This document shows positions 44,174 to 52,029 of a stretch of 64,000 nucleotides of DNA, in pieces. How positions within the stretch are numbered: position 1 is the stretch's first letter; every line of letters begins with the position of its first letter. Location of the stretch: positions 2,319,014 to 2,383,013 of the forward strand of contig NZ_JAFN01000001.1 in the NCBI RefSeq assembly GCF_000526155.1. Direction: 5' to 3'. Made by a program: the position numbers and the translations under genes. Below the pieces are notes generated by a model that was not told the origin of the DNA, did no database searches, and was given only the letters and a program-made list of their open reading frames with translations. This stretch comes from Deferrisoma camini S3R1 (GTDB lineage Bacteria; Desulfobacterota; Deferrisomatia; Deferrisomatales; Deferrisomataceae).

Positions 44174-44433
44174 TAGAGACTAGAAACTAGAAACTAGGGA
44201 CTAGGGGAACCGGGGATTTCGGACCGTTGGGCGGGCGCTTTCTCAGGCCCCATGCCCCCGAGACCGTAAGGTGACGCCAAAAAGGCGTGGTCACGCTTGG
44301 AATGCTGGGAGATCACAGAGGTTTTCAAGCCTTCTGGCATCCTAGCCTTCCAGCTTCCTAGCCTTTGAGCCTCCCAGCGGGCCGAAGGCCCCAGACCGAC
44401 GACCAACGACTGACGACCGGAGACCGAAGTCAC
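44174..44433. repeat. Dispersed repeat (reverse) between hgcA and hgcB
   Basis: Five heptads TAGAGAC, TAGAAAC, TAGAAAC, TAGGGAC, TAGGGGA lie at 44174-44208. CAGGCCCCATGCCCCCG at 44244-44260 is the right inverted repeat. Then, read on the minus strand, come about seven octads (GCTGGGAG, GCTCAAAG, GCTAGGAA, GCTGGAAG...), the hairpin GGGGCCTTCGGCCC, and five GGTCNNC-type heptads. It ends in GTGACTTC directly before the hgcB ATG. The left inverted repeat and most of the core are missing. Confidence 0.8.
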
Positions 44434-44727
44434 ATGGAAGGCTTCCGCTACCTCGACGGAGTGGCCACCCTGGAGCTGCACGCGGACCGGTGTGTGGGGT
44501 GCGGCCTGTGCGAGACCGTGTGCCCCCACGGCGTGCTGGCCGTGTCCGACGGCAAGGCCCGGATCACGGACCGGGACGCGTGCATGGAGTGCGGGGCCTG
44601 CGCCCGCAACTGCCCCGTGGAGGCGCTGAGCGTGAGCGCCGGTGTCGGGTGCGCCGGGGCCATCATCAAGAGCTGGCTCACCGGCGCGCCCCCCACCTGC
44701 GGGTGCGAGGGCGGCGGAGGCTGCTGA
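44434..44727 (+). CDS. hgcB: HgcB, ferredoxin partner of HgcA
   Basis: HgcB is the 2[4Fe-4S] ferredoxin thought to keep HgcA's corrinoid reduced during mercury methylation. The protein is 97 residues, with clusters CVGCGLCETVCP (20-31) and CMECGACARNCP (50-61). The HgcB-specific Cys73 is in VSAGVGCAGAIIKSWL, and the C-terminal vicinal-type cysteines are CGCEGGGGC (89-97). All features that separate HgcB from ordinary ferredoxins are present. ATG at 44434 directly follows a repeat-element end that supplies the leader, including CCGGAG about 11 bases upstream. Co-transcription with hgcA is possible but would have to read through the repeat. Confidence 0.94.
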   Translation: MEGFRYLDGVATLELHADRCVGCGLCETVCPHGVLAVSDGKARITDRDACMECGACARNCPVEALSVSAGVGCAGAIIKSWLTGAPPTCGCEGGGGC

Positions 44728-44749
44728 CCTCGGGCCCTCGGCGCTCCCC

Positions 44750-45931
44750 TCAGCTCTGCGTCCCGTACACCCCCAGGGCCGCGGCCACGGCCGCGCCCCG
44801 GTCCACCGGGGCCCCGGCGTCGGCCAGCGCCGCCTCCAGGGCCCCGAGGCACACCAGCACGTTTTGCCGCTTGGCCGCGTACCCCATGAGCCCGATCCGC
44901 CACACCCGGCCGGCGAACGCCCCCAAGCCGGCGCCGATCTCCAGGCTGTAGTCCTCCAGCAGCCGACGGCGCACCGCGGCCTCGTCCACCCCCTCGGGGG
45001 CGAACACCGCGTTGAGCTGGGGCAGCCGATGGGGCTCGTCCACCACGAACCCCAGGCCCATGGCCTCGAGCCCGGCCCGCAGGGCCCGATGGTGGAGGCG
45101 GTGGCGCCGCCACGCGTTCTCGATCCCTTCCTCCCGGAGCAGGGTCAGGGCCTCGTGCAGGGCGTACAGCCCGTTCACCGGCGCGGTGTGGTGGTAGGTG
45201 CGCTTGCCGTCGCCCCCCCAGTACCCCAGGACCAGGTTGAGGTCCAGGAACCAACTCTGCACCGGGGTCCTGCGGGACCGCAGCTTCTCGAGCGCCCGCT
45301 CCCCGAACGTCACCGGCGCCAGCCCGGGCACGCACGACAGGCACTTCTGGCTGCCACTGTACACCGCGTCGAGCCCCCACTCGTCCACCCGCACCGGCAT
45401 GCCGCCCAGGGAGGTGACCGTGTCCACGATGGTCAGGCATCCGTGATCCCGGGCGATCCGGGCCAAGGCCTGGGCGTCGGAGGCCGCGCCGGTGGAGGTC
45501 TCGGCGTGCACGAACGCCACGATCTTGGCCTCCGGATGCTGCCGGAGGGTCGCCTCCAGCTTGTCCGGGTCCACCGGCCGGCCCCACTCGTCGTCCACCA
45601 CCACGGCCCGGCCGCCGCACCGCTCCACGTTCTGGCGCATGCGCTCGCCGAACACGCCGTTGCGGCACACCACCACCGTGTCGCCCGGCTCCACCAGGTT
45701 CACGAAGCACGCCTCCATGCCGGCCGATCCCGGCGCGGACACGGCAAAGGTCACCTCGTTGCGGGTCTGGAACGCGTAGCGCAGCAGGTCCTTGAGCTCG
45801 TCCATCATCCGGACGAACTCGGGGTCCAGGTGGCCCACCGTGGGACGAGACAGGGCCTGGAGGACCCGGGGATGGATGTCGGAGGGGCCGGGCCCCATCA
45901 GGATCCGCTGGGGGGGATGGAACGAAGACAT
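44750..45931 (-). CDS. Alanine-glyoxylate / serine-pyruvate type aminotransferase
   Basis: This PLP enzyme of 393 residues belongs to the class V aminotransferase family of AGT/SPT. It has LMGPGPSDIHPRVLQALSRPTVGHLDPEF at the N-terminus, VSAPGSAGMEACFVNLVEPGD, HAETSTGAA, TIVDTVTSLGG with Asp170, and the Schiff-base Lys196 in YSGSQKCLS. It also has YHHTAPVNGLYALHEAL. Such enzymes convert glyoxylate plus alanine or serine to glycine. The upstream same-strand gene is a 4-hydroxy-2-oxoglutarate aldolase-like protein that would make glyoxylate. ATG at 45931; the leader includes the left end of a repeat element with TAGGAGGA as ribosome site. Confidence 0.9.
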   Translation of the reverse strand: MSSFHPPQRILMGPGPSDIHPRVLQALSRPTVGHLDPEFVRMMDELKDLLRYAFQTRNEVTFAVSAPGSAGMEACFVNLVEPGDTVVVCRNGVFGERMRQNVERCGGRAVVVDDEWGRPVDPDKLEATLRQHPEAKIVAFVHAETSTGAASDAQALARIARDHGCLTIVDTVTSLGGMPVRVDEWGLDAVYSGSQKCLSCVPGLAPVTFGERALEKLRSRRTPVQSWFLDLNLVLGYWGGDGKRTYHHTAPVNGLYALHEALTLLREEGIENAWRRHRLHHRALRAGLEAMGLGFVVDEPHRLPQLNAVFAPEGVDEAAVRRRLLEDYSLEIGAGLGAFAGRVWRIGLMGYAAKRQNVLVCLGALEAALADAGAPVDRGAAVAAALGVYGTQS

Positions 45932-45948
45932 CTTTCGGATTCCTCCTA

Positions 45949-46178
45949 GTAACTGCGGTCTACGGTCGTCGGTCGCCGGTTTAGGGCCTTCGGCCCGCTA
46001 GGAGGCCCAAAGGCTGGAACGCTGGACAGCTAGAAGGCTAAAAGCCTCTTTCACCTCGCAACCTGTCTTCTTCCAACTGGCTTCCGACCCGGCGGTCAAA
46101 GCCCGGGGGGCATGGGGTCTACCTCCGGCCGGGCGGCTCTCGAACCGCGCCAAAGCTCAAGGGCATGGGGGCTGGTGG
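45949..46178. repeat. Dispersed repeat copy, right half degraded
   Basis: GTAACTGC at 45949 is followed by heptads GGTCTAC, GGTCGTC, GGTCGCC, GGTTTAG. The hairpin GGGCCTTCGGCCC, octads (GCTAGGAG, then AAGGCTGG-like units) and GGGGCATGGGGTCT near 46107 come next. A second GGGCATGGGG near 46160 ends the copy. The left end lies 18 bases before the aminotransferase ATG on the minus strand. Confidence 0.75.
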
Positions 46179-46180
46179 AG

Positions 46181-47086
46181 CTACGAAGCCGGTTCGGACA
46201 CGCCCGCCTCCAGCACCGTCTCCAGCTCTTTGGCGATCTCGTGGGCCGCCTCCACCGTGGGCATGGTGAGGGGGGGCCGGACTCCGCCGCCTTTGTACCC
46301 TCGCATGGACAGGGCAAGCTTGAGCCCACCGATGCCGTGGGCCACGGTGACCAGACGTGCCAACCGGGCGATCCGGCGCTGGAGGACGAGCGCCCCTTGG
46401 TGGTCCTCCCGCCGGAACGCCTCGTACAGGGCCACGCACGCCTCGGGGGCGCAGTTGGCCACGGCCAGGATGGCGCCCACGGCCCCCACGCACAGGGCCG
46501 GGTAGGCCACGCCCGCGTTGCCCACGAACACCGCAAAATCCTCGGGGACCACCCGGCAGGTCTCGGCCAGCAGCCCCACGTTGCCCGAGCTGTCCTTCAG
46601 GCCCACGATGTTGGGGTGCTCGGCCAGCCGGGCCACGGTCTCGGGCGAGAGGGCCACCCCGGTGAACTGGGGCACGCTGTAGAGGAGCACCGGGATCGGG
46701 GAGTCGTCGGCCACCCGGCGGAAGTGGGCCTCCAGCCGGTCAGCGGTCATCTGTCCCTTGAAATAGTGGGGCGTGATCACCAGGGCGCAGTCGGCACCGA
46801 GCTCGGCGGCCCGACGGGTGGCCCGAACCGTGTCCCGGGTGGATTCGCGGCCCGTCCCGGCCATCAGGATCCGGTCGGCCGGGATCGCCTCGCGGGCCGC
46901 TGCCAGCACCTGGTCCCGCTCCCGGTCGTCCAGGTACACGGCCTCGCCGTTGGACCCGAGCACCAGGTATCCGGCGAGCCCGGTCCGGTTCCACAGGCCG
47001 AGGTTCGTCCGGAACGCGTCCAGGTCCACCTCGTCGCCCCGGAACGGGGTCACCACCGGGGGCAGAATCCCTTCGAACCTTCGCAC
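46181..47086 (-). CDS. DapA-family aldolase, 4-hydroxy-2-oxoglutarate aldolase-like
   Basis: This TIM-barrel Schiff-base aldolase has 301 residues. The general DapA/NAL motifs are present: GILPPVVTPF, GSNGEAVYL, YSVPQFTG with Tyr136, and the Schiff-base Lys164 in NIVGLKDSSGN. The details AGTGRESTRDTVRAT, VITPHYFKGQM and SPIPVLLYSVPQ look closer to eukaryotic-type HOGA1 than to dihydrodipicolinate synthase. HOGA1 cleaves 4-hydroxy-2-oxoglutarate to glyoxylate and pyruvate. The adjacent aminotransferase fits this reading. GTG at 47086 follows GGGAGGTG. A promoter lies at 47124-47153. Other substrates cannot be excluded. Confidence 0.85.
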   Translation of the reverse strand: MRRFEGILPPVVTPFRGDEVDLDAFRTNLGLWNRTGLAGYLVLGSNGEAVYLDDRERDQVLAAAREAIPADRILMAGTGRESTRDTVRATRRAAELGADCALVITPHYFKGQMTADRLEAHFRRVADDSPIPVLLYSVPQFTGVALSPETVARLAEHPNIVGLKDSSGNVGLLAETCRVVPEDFAVFVGNAGVAYPALCVGAVGAILAVANCAPEACVALYEAFRREDHQGALVLQRRIARLARLVTVAHGIGGLKLALSMRGYKGGGVRPPLTMPTVEAAHEIAKELETVLEAGVSEPAS

Positions 47087-47123
47087 ACGGCACCTCCCTG
47101 GGGGTTGGGGGACGGGAAGCGCC

Positions 47124-47153
47124 TTAGTATCTCACGCCCCGGCCGAAACGCAA
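47124..47153 (-). promoter_or_regulatory. Promoter of the aldolase gene
   Basis: On the minus strand, TTGCGT (47153-47148) and TACTAA (47129-47124) are 18 bases apart, 38 bases upstream of the GTG start. Confidence 0.45.
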
Positions 47154-47163
47154 CTCCCACGGC

Positions 47164-47871
47164 TCACCTTGGGCGGGGCCGCCCCCCGGGCCGCCGGCCT
47201 CCGGCGGCCCGGCCCAGGTACACCACATGGCGACGCGCCCCGGTGACCGGCCGGTGGACCCGCACCGCGAACCCGGCGTGCCGGAGGGTCTTCTCGAACC
47301 CGGGGTCGTGGTCCTCGCCCCACACCGCGAACACCCCGCCCCGCCGGAGCGCCCGCCGGGTCGCCTCCACCGCGGCCGTGCCGTACAGGGGGTGGTCCCG
47401 CCGGCGGGAGCTCAGGTGGGGCCCCTGGTACAGGTCGAGCACCACGGCGTTCCAGGCCTGGCCGGCCTCTGCGAACCGCCGGATCACCGCGGCCACGTCG
47501 GCCACCTCCACGGTCACCCGAGGGTCGTCCACGGCCCGGTCCGTGAGCGCGGCCAGCGGGCCCCGGCACCACTCGACCACGGTCGGGTTGATCTCGGCCA
47601 CCCGCACCCGGCCCCCCGGGGGCAGCAGATCCAGGATCGTGCGGAGCGTGTACCCCATGCCCAGCCCCCCCACCAGCACCTCGGGCCCCCGGCGGCCGGC
47701 CAGGCCGGCGCAGGCCAGCTCGCCCAGGGCCTCCTCGGACCGGTGGGCGGCGCTCGACATGAGCACCCGGCCGGCCACGGTGATCAGGTAGTCCCGCCCC
47801 CCACGGCACCGGAGCTCCAACGGGCCCTCGCCGGTGGCCACCGAGTCCAGGGTTTTCCAGGGCAGGGCCAT
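47164..47871 (-). CDS. Spermidine synthase-like methyltransferase-fold protein
   Basis: This Rossmann-fold protein of 235 residues resembles spermidine synthases. It has LELRCRGGRDYLITVAGRVLMSS, SEEALGELACAGLAGRRGPEVLVGGLGMGYTLRTIL (nucleotide loop), VRVAEINPTVVEWCRGPL, VTVEVADVAAVIRRFAEAGQAWNAVVLDLYQGPH and RALRRGGVFAVWGEDHDPGFE. The polyamine gatekeeper GGGDG is replaced by GGLGMGY, so it may be an aminopropyl- or methyl-transferase of unknown substrate. ATG at 47871 lies just after the rhlE gene end (4 bases). Confidence 0.8.
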   Translation of the reverse strand: MALPWKTLDSVATGEGPLELRCRGGRDYLITVAGRVLMSSAAHRSEEALGELACAGLAGRRGPEVLVGGLGMGYTLRTILDLLPPGGRVRVAEINPTVVEWCRGPLAALTDRAVDDPRVTVEVADVAAVIRRFAEAGQAWNAVVLDLYQGPHLSSRRRDHPLYGTAAVEATRRALRRGGVFAVWGEDHDPGFEKTLRHAGFAVRVHRPVTGARRHVVYLGRAAGGRRPGGRPRPR

Positions 47872-47875
47872 CGGT

Positions 47876-49075
47876 CTACCGTCCCCTGGATCCCACCGCC
47901 CGCGGCCCGGAGCGGGACCGGGTCCTCGGCCGGGAGGGGGCCCCGGCGGGCCCGGCCGCGTAGTCGAACCCAGGCACCCTGCGCCGCTCCAAGGGGGCGC
48001 CCAGGGCTCGCTCGATGGCCCGAACCATGCCGGCGTCCTCCGGGGTCGCCAGGGTGAAGGCGTCGCCGGACCGGCGGGCCCGCCCCGTGCGGCCGATCCG
48101 GTGGGTGTAGGCGTCCACCGTGTCGGGCATGTCGTAGTTGATCACGTGGGACACGCCCGCCACGTCGATCCCCCGGGCCGCGATGTCGGTGGCCACGAGG
48201 ATCCGGAACCGCCCGTCCCGGAACCCCTTGAGGGCGGCCTGTCGCCGGCTCTGGGACAGGTTCCCCTGGAGCGAGGCGGCCCGGTGCCCGGCCCGGGCGA
48301 GCTGTTCGGCGAGCCGCTTCGCCCGGTGCTTGGTCCGGGTGAACACGAGGATCGACCCCGCCTCGGTGCGGCGCAGCAGCTCCTGCAGAAGCGGTGTCTT
48401 CCTGTGGGGAGGCACCGGGTACAGGGCATGGGCCACCGTGGCCGCGGGGGCCGTGGGATCCACCTGCACGGTCACCGGTTCGCGGAGCATCTCCCGAGCC
48501 AGGTGTCCGAGCTCCGGGGGCATGGTGGCCGAAAACAAGAGGGTCTGCCGCTCCCGGGGGAGCCGGTCCAAAATGCGGCGCACGTCGGGGAGGAAACCCA
48601 TGTCGAACATGCGGTCGGCCTCGTCCAGGACCACCACCTCCACGGCCGAGAGGTCACAGGTCCCCCGGCCCAGGTGGTCCAGGAGGCGGCCCGGGCAGGC
48701 CACCACGATCTCGACCCCGGCCCGCAGCCGCCGGATCTGGGGGCTCATGCCCACCCCGCCGTACACCGTGAGCGAGCGAAGCCCGGTGCGCCGGCCGAGC
48801 GCCTGGAACGACTCGTGGATCTGTTCGGTGAGCTCCCGGGTGGGGGCCACCACCAGGGCCCGCACCCGGCCCCGGGGGCCGCGGCTGAGGCGATGGAGGA
48901 TGGGCAGGGCGAACGCCGCGGTCTTGCCGGTGCCGGTCTGGGCGAGGCCCAGCACGTCGCGGCCCTGGAGGGCCGGCGGGATCGAGCCCGTCTGGATGGG
49001 GGTGGGGGAAACGAAGCCACAGGCAGCCACTCCGTCCGCGATCCGCGGATGGAGGCCAAACGATGCGAAGCTCAA
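47876..49075 (-). CDS. rhlE: DEAD-box RNA helicase RhlE-like
   Basis: This RNA helicase of 399 residues shows all DEAD-box motifs: Q motif GFVSPTPIQTGSIP, AQTGTGKTAAF (I), APTRELTEQI (Ia), VACPGRLLDHL (Ib), VVLDEADRMFDMGF (II), LLFSATMP (III), SILVFTRTKHRAKRLAE (IV), ATDIAARGIDVAGVSHVINYDMP (V) and HRIGRTGRARRSG (VI). A short basic tail follows. The start is TTG at 49075 with AAAGGA upstream. RhlE proteins assist ribosome assembly and RNA decay. The repeat upstream is only a remnant. Confidence 0.93.
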   Translation of the reverse strand: MSFASFGLHPRIADGVAACGFVSPTPIQTGSIPPALQGRDVLGLAQTGTGKTAAFALPILHRLSRGPRGRVRALVVAPTRELTEQIHESFQALGRRTGLRSLTVYGGVGMSPQIRRLRAGVEIVVACPGRLLDHLGRGTCDLSAVEVVVLDEADRMFDMGFLPDVRRILDRLPRERQTLLFSATMPPELGHLAREMLREPVTVQVDPTAPAATVAHALYPVPPHRKTPLLQELLRRTEAGSILVFTRTKHRAKRLAEQLARAGHRAASLQGNLSQSRRQAALKGFRDGRFRILVATDIAARGIDVAGVSHVINYDMPDTVDAYTHRIGRTGRARRSGDAFTLATPEDAGMVRAIERALGAPLERRRVPGFDYAAGPAGAPSRPRTRSRSGPRAVGSRGR

Positions 49076-49187
49076 GCAATTGTCCTTTTCTTTGGAGGGA
49101 AATCAGAGTTCTTCGGAGAGGCTTCAGGCGGGGGCTCAGAAGCGAGGTCGCGCCACCTTACAGGGAACCGGCGGGCAAAGCAAACGC

Positions 49188-49310
49188 GGGGCTTCGGCCC
49201 GTAGCCCGCTGGGCGGCTCCGGAGCCATCACCAAAGCGGCGGGGGCGCGGGGCCTCGTGGCGTGCCGGGCGCGGCTCCTTGGCTCGCCCCGACGCAGCAT
49301 GGGGCCCGCA
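49188..49310. repeat. Decayed dispersed repeat remnant
   Basis: GGGGCTTCGGCCCG and GCTGGGCGGCTC near 49188-49217 resemble the hairpin and octads. GAGCCATCACCAAAGC and GGGGGCGCGGGGCCTCG (about 49221-49256) correspond to the left terminal repeat with several changes, and CTCCTTGGCTCGCC follows. No right half is seen. Confidence 0.6.
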
Positions 49311-49334
49311 CGGTCCAGGCTCGGGAGCGGGCGC

Positions 49335-49856
49335 TCATTGTCCCCGCACCGTCCACCGCACCAGGAACGGAAACCGCCGGTCCGGCCGGCGACGCAGGCG
49401 GGCCGGGGGCGGGAACGCGGCCAGGAGTCGGGCCTCCACCTCGTCCGGCTCCACCGCCTCGCACCGCAGGTCGGCCACGAGGCGGCCTTGGTCCTCGTAC
49501 ACCGGGAAGTCCGTGCACCCCGGAGGCTTGGCCGGGGTGTCGTACACCGCACACCGACCGTCCCGGAACGCCGGGCAGACGCTTCCGTGGGCGTAGTACA
49601 TGCCCCCCTCGGCCCGGATCTCCGGGGGGCCCTCCCCCCGGGCCAGGCGCCGGTCGAAGGCCTCCCGGGCCTCCTCGATCCCCCACAGGGCCCGGAGCCG
49701 GGGCCAGTCGAGCTCGATCACCAGGCTCTCCAGCCGGCAGCACGGCCGGCGACACCCACCGCACCGGGGAATCACCTTCTCGGCCTGGTACTCCCGGGCG
49801 ACCGCGCGCAGGCGGGAGACCGAACCGGGCGGCGGCTCCGGTCCTCCCCTCCTCAT
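49335..49856 (-). CDS. YkgJ-type cysteine cluster protein
   Basis: This protein of 173 residues has two cysteine groups: VIPRCGGCRRPCCRLESLVIEL (CxxCxxxCC) and SVCPAFRDGRCAVYDTPAKPPGCTDFPVY. This is the YkgJ/Fe-S-or-zinc binding pattern. ATG at 49856 overlaps the stop of the flavoprotein gene (ATGA), so it belongs to the korABC-flavoprotein operon as its last gene. A metal-cluster delivery or maturation role for the oxidoreductase is a reasonable inference but not proven. Confidence 0.78.
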   Translation of the reverse strand: MRRGGPEPPPGSVSRLRAVAREYQAEKVIPRCGGCRRPCCRLESLVIELDWPRLRALWGIEEAREAFDRRLARGEGPPEIRAEGGMYYAHGSVCPAFRDGRCAVYDTPAKPPGCTDFPVYEDQGRLVADLRCEAVEPDEVEARLLAAFPPPARLRRRPDRRFPFLVRWTVRGQ

Positions 49857-51445
49857 CCCTCGGCCACCATCCGGACGGCGCCCCGGGGGCAGAAGGCGGC
49901 GCAGATGCCGCAGCCCTTGCACCAGTCGAGGTCGATCGAGACGCGGCCCTGGCCGTCCCGGGTGATGGCGAGGTCCGGGCAGAGGTGCCGGCACACCGAG
50001 CACTCGGTGCACCCCACGGTTCGCAGGCACGTCCGGGCCTCCTCCCGAAGGTCCGGAGGGACGTCCCCCTCGGGCGCCCCCGAGACCCGAGTCGGGTCCC
50101 AGGGCTCCAGCCCCAGGGACTTCGCCACGGCCCGGGCCGCCCTCCGACCCGAGGCCAGGGCCTCGGTGAGGTACCCCGGCCCGGTCGCGCCGTCCCCGGC
50201 CGCGAACACCCCCGGGAGCCCTGGCACCTCGCCCCCCGGCCCGCCCTGGACGCGGCCCCGCGCGTCCAGGCACGAGGACGGCAGGAACGGGTGTTCCGGC
50301 GCCTGGCCCACGGCGGCCAGCACCCAGCCCGCCTCTAGGTCCTCGACCTCGGGTCCCGCGACCACGGGCTCCCCCCGGCCGGCCGGCAGGGTCTCCCGAA
50401 GCCGCAGCAGAACCCCCTCTCCCCGCGGTTCCAGCGCCTCCGGCATTCGTAGGAACCGAAACGACACGCCCTCGGCCCGGGCCTCGGCCACCTCGTCCGG
50501 GTCGGCCGGCATCTGGGCCTCGCCCCGGCGGTAGACCAGGACCACCTCGTCGGCCCCGGCCCGGCCGGCCGCCCGGGCCGCGTCCACGGCCACGTTGCCC
50601 CCGCCCACCACCACGACCCGTCCTGTGAGGTCGGGCGGTCGGCCGTTGCAGAACGCCCGAAGGAACGAAAGCGCGTCGAGGCACCGGTCGCCGCCCCAGC
50701 CGGGAAGGTCCAGCCCCAGCCCGCGGCCGGCTCCCAGGGCCAGGACCACGGCGTCGTGCCGCGCGCGGAGCCCCTCCCAGTCTCCCGGGTCCCGGACGCG
50801 GGTGCCCAGCCGGACCTCGGCGCAGAGCCGGAGGATGGGGGCGAGGTCCGCCTCCACCACCTCCCGCGGCAGCCGGAATGGGGGGATGGTCTGAACCAGC
50901 ATCCCCCCGGCCGCCTCGGCCGCATCCACCAGGGTGACCCGGCAGCCGGCCAGGGCCAGGTCCCGGGCCGCGGCAAGCCCGGCCGGGCCGGCACCCACCA
51001 CGGCCACCCGGGGCCCCTCCGGTGGCGGCCCCTCCGGGAGCCACGGCAGGAGCGCGCCGGGCCGGGAGCGGGCCAGGCGGGCCACCGCTTCCTTGAGCCG
51101 CCGGGCCGGCACCCGGGGCTCGGCCACGCAGGCCGCCTCGCACGGCCGGTGGCACAGGTGGCCGCTCACGCCCGGGAGCGGGTTCGGCCCGAACACCTCG
51201 GCCAGGGCCGCTGCCATATCCCCTCGGGCCAAGGCCTCGGCATAGACGCCTGGGTGCTGGCCCAGGGGGCAGGCGGCCCGGCAGGGGGCCGCGCCGTCCG
51301 CCCCGGCCCGAGCCCACCGGGGCGAACACGTCCAGTCCGGGTCGGCGCCCAGGGTCTCCAGCACCGAGGCCGGGCAGGCCCCCTCGCACACCCGGCACGC
51401 CCCGCACCGGGCCGGGTCGATCTCGGGTCGGAACGCCCGGCTCAC
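49853..51445 (-). CDS. GltD-like iron-sulfur flavoprotein (NAD(P)H-ferredoxin coupling)
   Basis: This protein of 530 residues begins with a four-Cys cluster (CGACRVCEGACP, 14-25). It has the GltD-type linker (CPLGQHPGVYAEALARGDMAAALAEVFGPNPLPGVSGHLCHRPCEAACV), FAD-binding VAVVGAGPAGLAAARDLALAG and NAD(P)-binding VVVVGGGNVAVDAARAAGRAGADEVVLVYRR. It closes with GVFAAGDGATGPGYLTEALASGRRAA. The C-terminus has two more [4Fe-4S] motifs (CTECSVCRHLCP and CKGCGICAAFCP), the layout of the delta-type ferredoxin subunit of 2-oxoacid oxidoreductases. It is coupled by GTGA to the gamma subunit, so it probably links the oxidoreductase to NAD(P)H. Confidence 0.87.
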   Translation of the reverse strand: MSRAFRPEIDPARCGACRVCEGACPASVLETLGADPDWTCSPRWARAGADGAAPCRAACPLGQHPGVYAEALARGDMAAALAEVFGPNPLPGVSGHLCHRPCEAACVAEPRVPARRLKEAVARLARSRPGALLPWLPEGPPPEGPRVAVVGAGPAGLAAARDLALAGCRVTLVDAAEAAGGMLVQTIPPFRLPREVVEADLAPILRLCAEVRLGTRVRDPGDWEGLRARHDAVVLALGAGRGLGLDLPGWGGDRCLDALSFLRAFCNGRPPDLTGRVVVVGGGNVAVDAARAAGRAGADEVVLVYRRGEAQMPADPDEVAEARAEGVSFRFLRMPEALEPRGEGVLLRLRETLPAGRGEPVVAGPEVEDLEAGWVLAAVGQAPEHPFLPSSCLDARGRVQGGPGGEVPGLPGVFAAGDGATGPGYLTEALASGRRAARAVAKSLGLEPWDPTRVSGAPEGDVPPDLREEARTCLRTVGCTECSVCRHLCPDLAITRDGQGRVSIDLDWCKGCGICAAFCPRGAVRMVAEG

Positions 51446-52029
51446 GCCGGAGCCTCCAGGCCCCGGCGACGGCGCCACCCGGCCAAGTCCGGGGCCAGGG
51501 CCGCGCCCAGGCCCACCCCCTCGGCCAGGGCCCTCCGGTTGAGCTCCAGGAGCCGGGAGGGCACGGCCTCTGCCAGCGCGGCCTCGATCGCTCCCGCCCC
51601 CACCAGGCGGGTGGCCCCGGCCACCGCGCCGAGGAGCACCACGTTCGCCACCTGGGGGTTCCCCAGGGCGTCCCGGGCCACCTCGAGGGCCGGCACCCAG
51701 AGCCGGGGTCGGCCCTCGTCCGGCGCCGCGGCCACCCCCCGGTCGATCAGCACGGCCCCGTCCGGGGCGAGCCACGGCAGGTAGCGCTCGTAGGCGTCCT
51801 GGGACAGGGCCACCAGCAGGTCCGGCTCCAGCACGTGGGGGAAGTCCGCGGGTTCCGGTGCCAGGACCACCCCGGCCCGGCAGGCCGATCCCCGGGCCTG
51901 GGCGCCGTAGGACCCGGCGCCGGCCGCCCACCGGCCCTCGGCCACGGCCGCGAGGCCCAGCAGGTGCCCCATGAGCAGCACCCCCTGGCCGCCGAACCCG
52001 CAGAACAGAACCTCGACCCGGCCGGTCAC
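51442..52029 (-). CDS. korC: 2-oxoacid:ferredoxin oxidoreductase, gamma subunit
   Basis: This gamma subunit has 195 residues. It has VEVLFCGFGGQGVLLMGHLLGLAAV, YGAQARGSACRAGVVL, PHVLEPDLLVALSQDAYERYLPWLAPDGAVLIDRG and GNPQVANVVLLGAVAGATRLV. These are typical of the domain that binds CoA or links subunits in 2-oxoacid oxidoreductases. The GTG start at 52029 overlaps the beta-subunit stop, and its own stop overlaps the flavoprotein start, both as GTGA. Substrate assignment follows the whole operon (2-oxoglutarate most likely, branched-chain possible). Confidence 0.88.
   Translation of the reverse strand: MTGRVEVLFCGFGGQGVLLMGHLLGLAAVAEGRWAAGAGSYGAQARGSACRAGVVLAPEPADFPHVLEPDLLVALSQDAYERYLPWLAPDGAVLIDRGVAAAPDEGRPRLWVPALEVARDALGNPQVANVVLLGAVAGATRLVGAGAIEAALAEAVPSRLLELNRRALAEGVGLGAALAPDLAGWRRRRGLEAPA

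Noticed and set aside
46181-47086. Dihydrodipicolinate synthase dapA
   Set aside because: The family fold is right, but motif details and the neighbouring aminotransferase fit a HOGA1-like aldolase better; no lysine genes are near.
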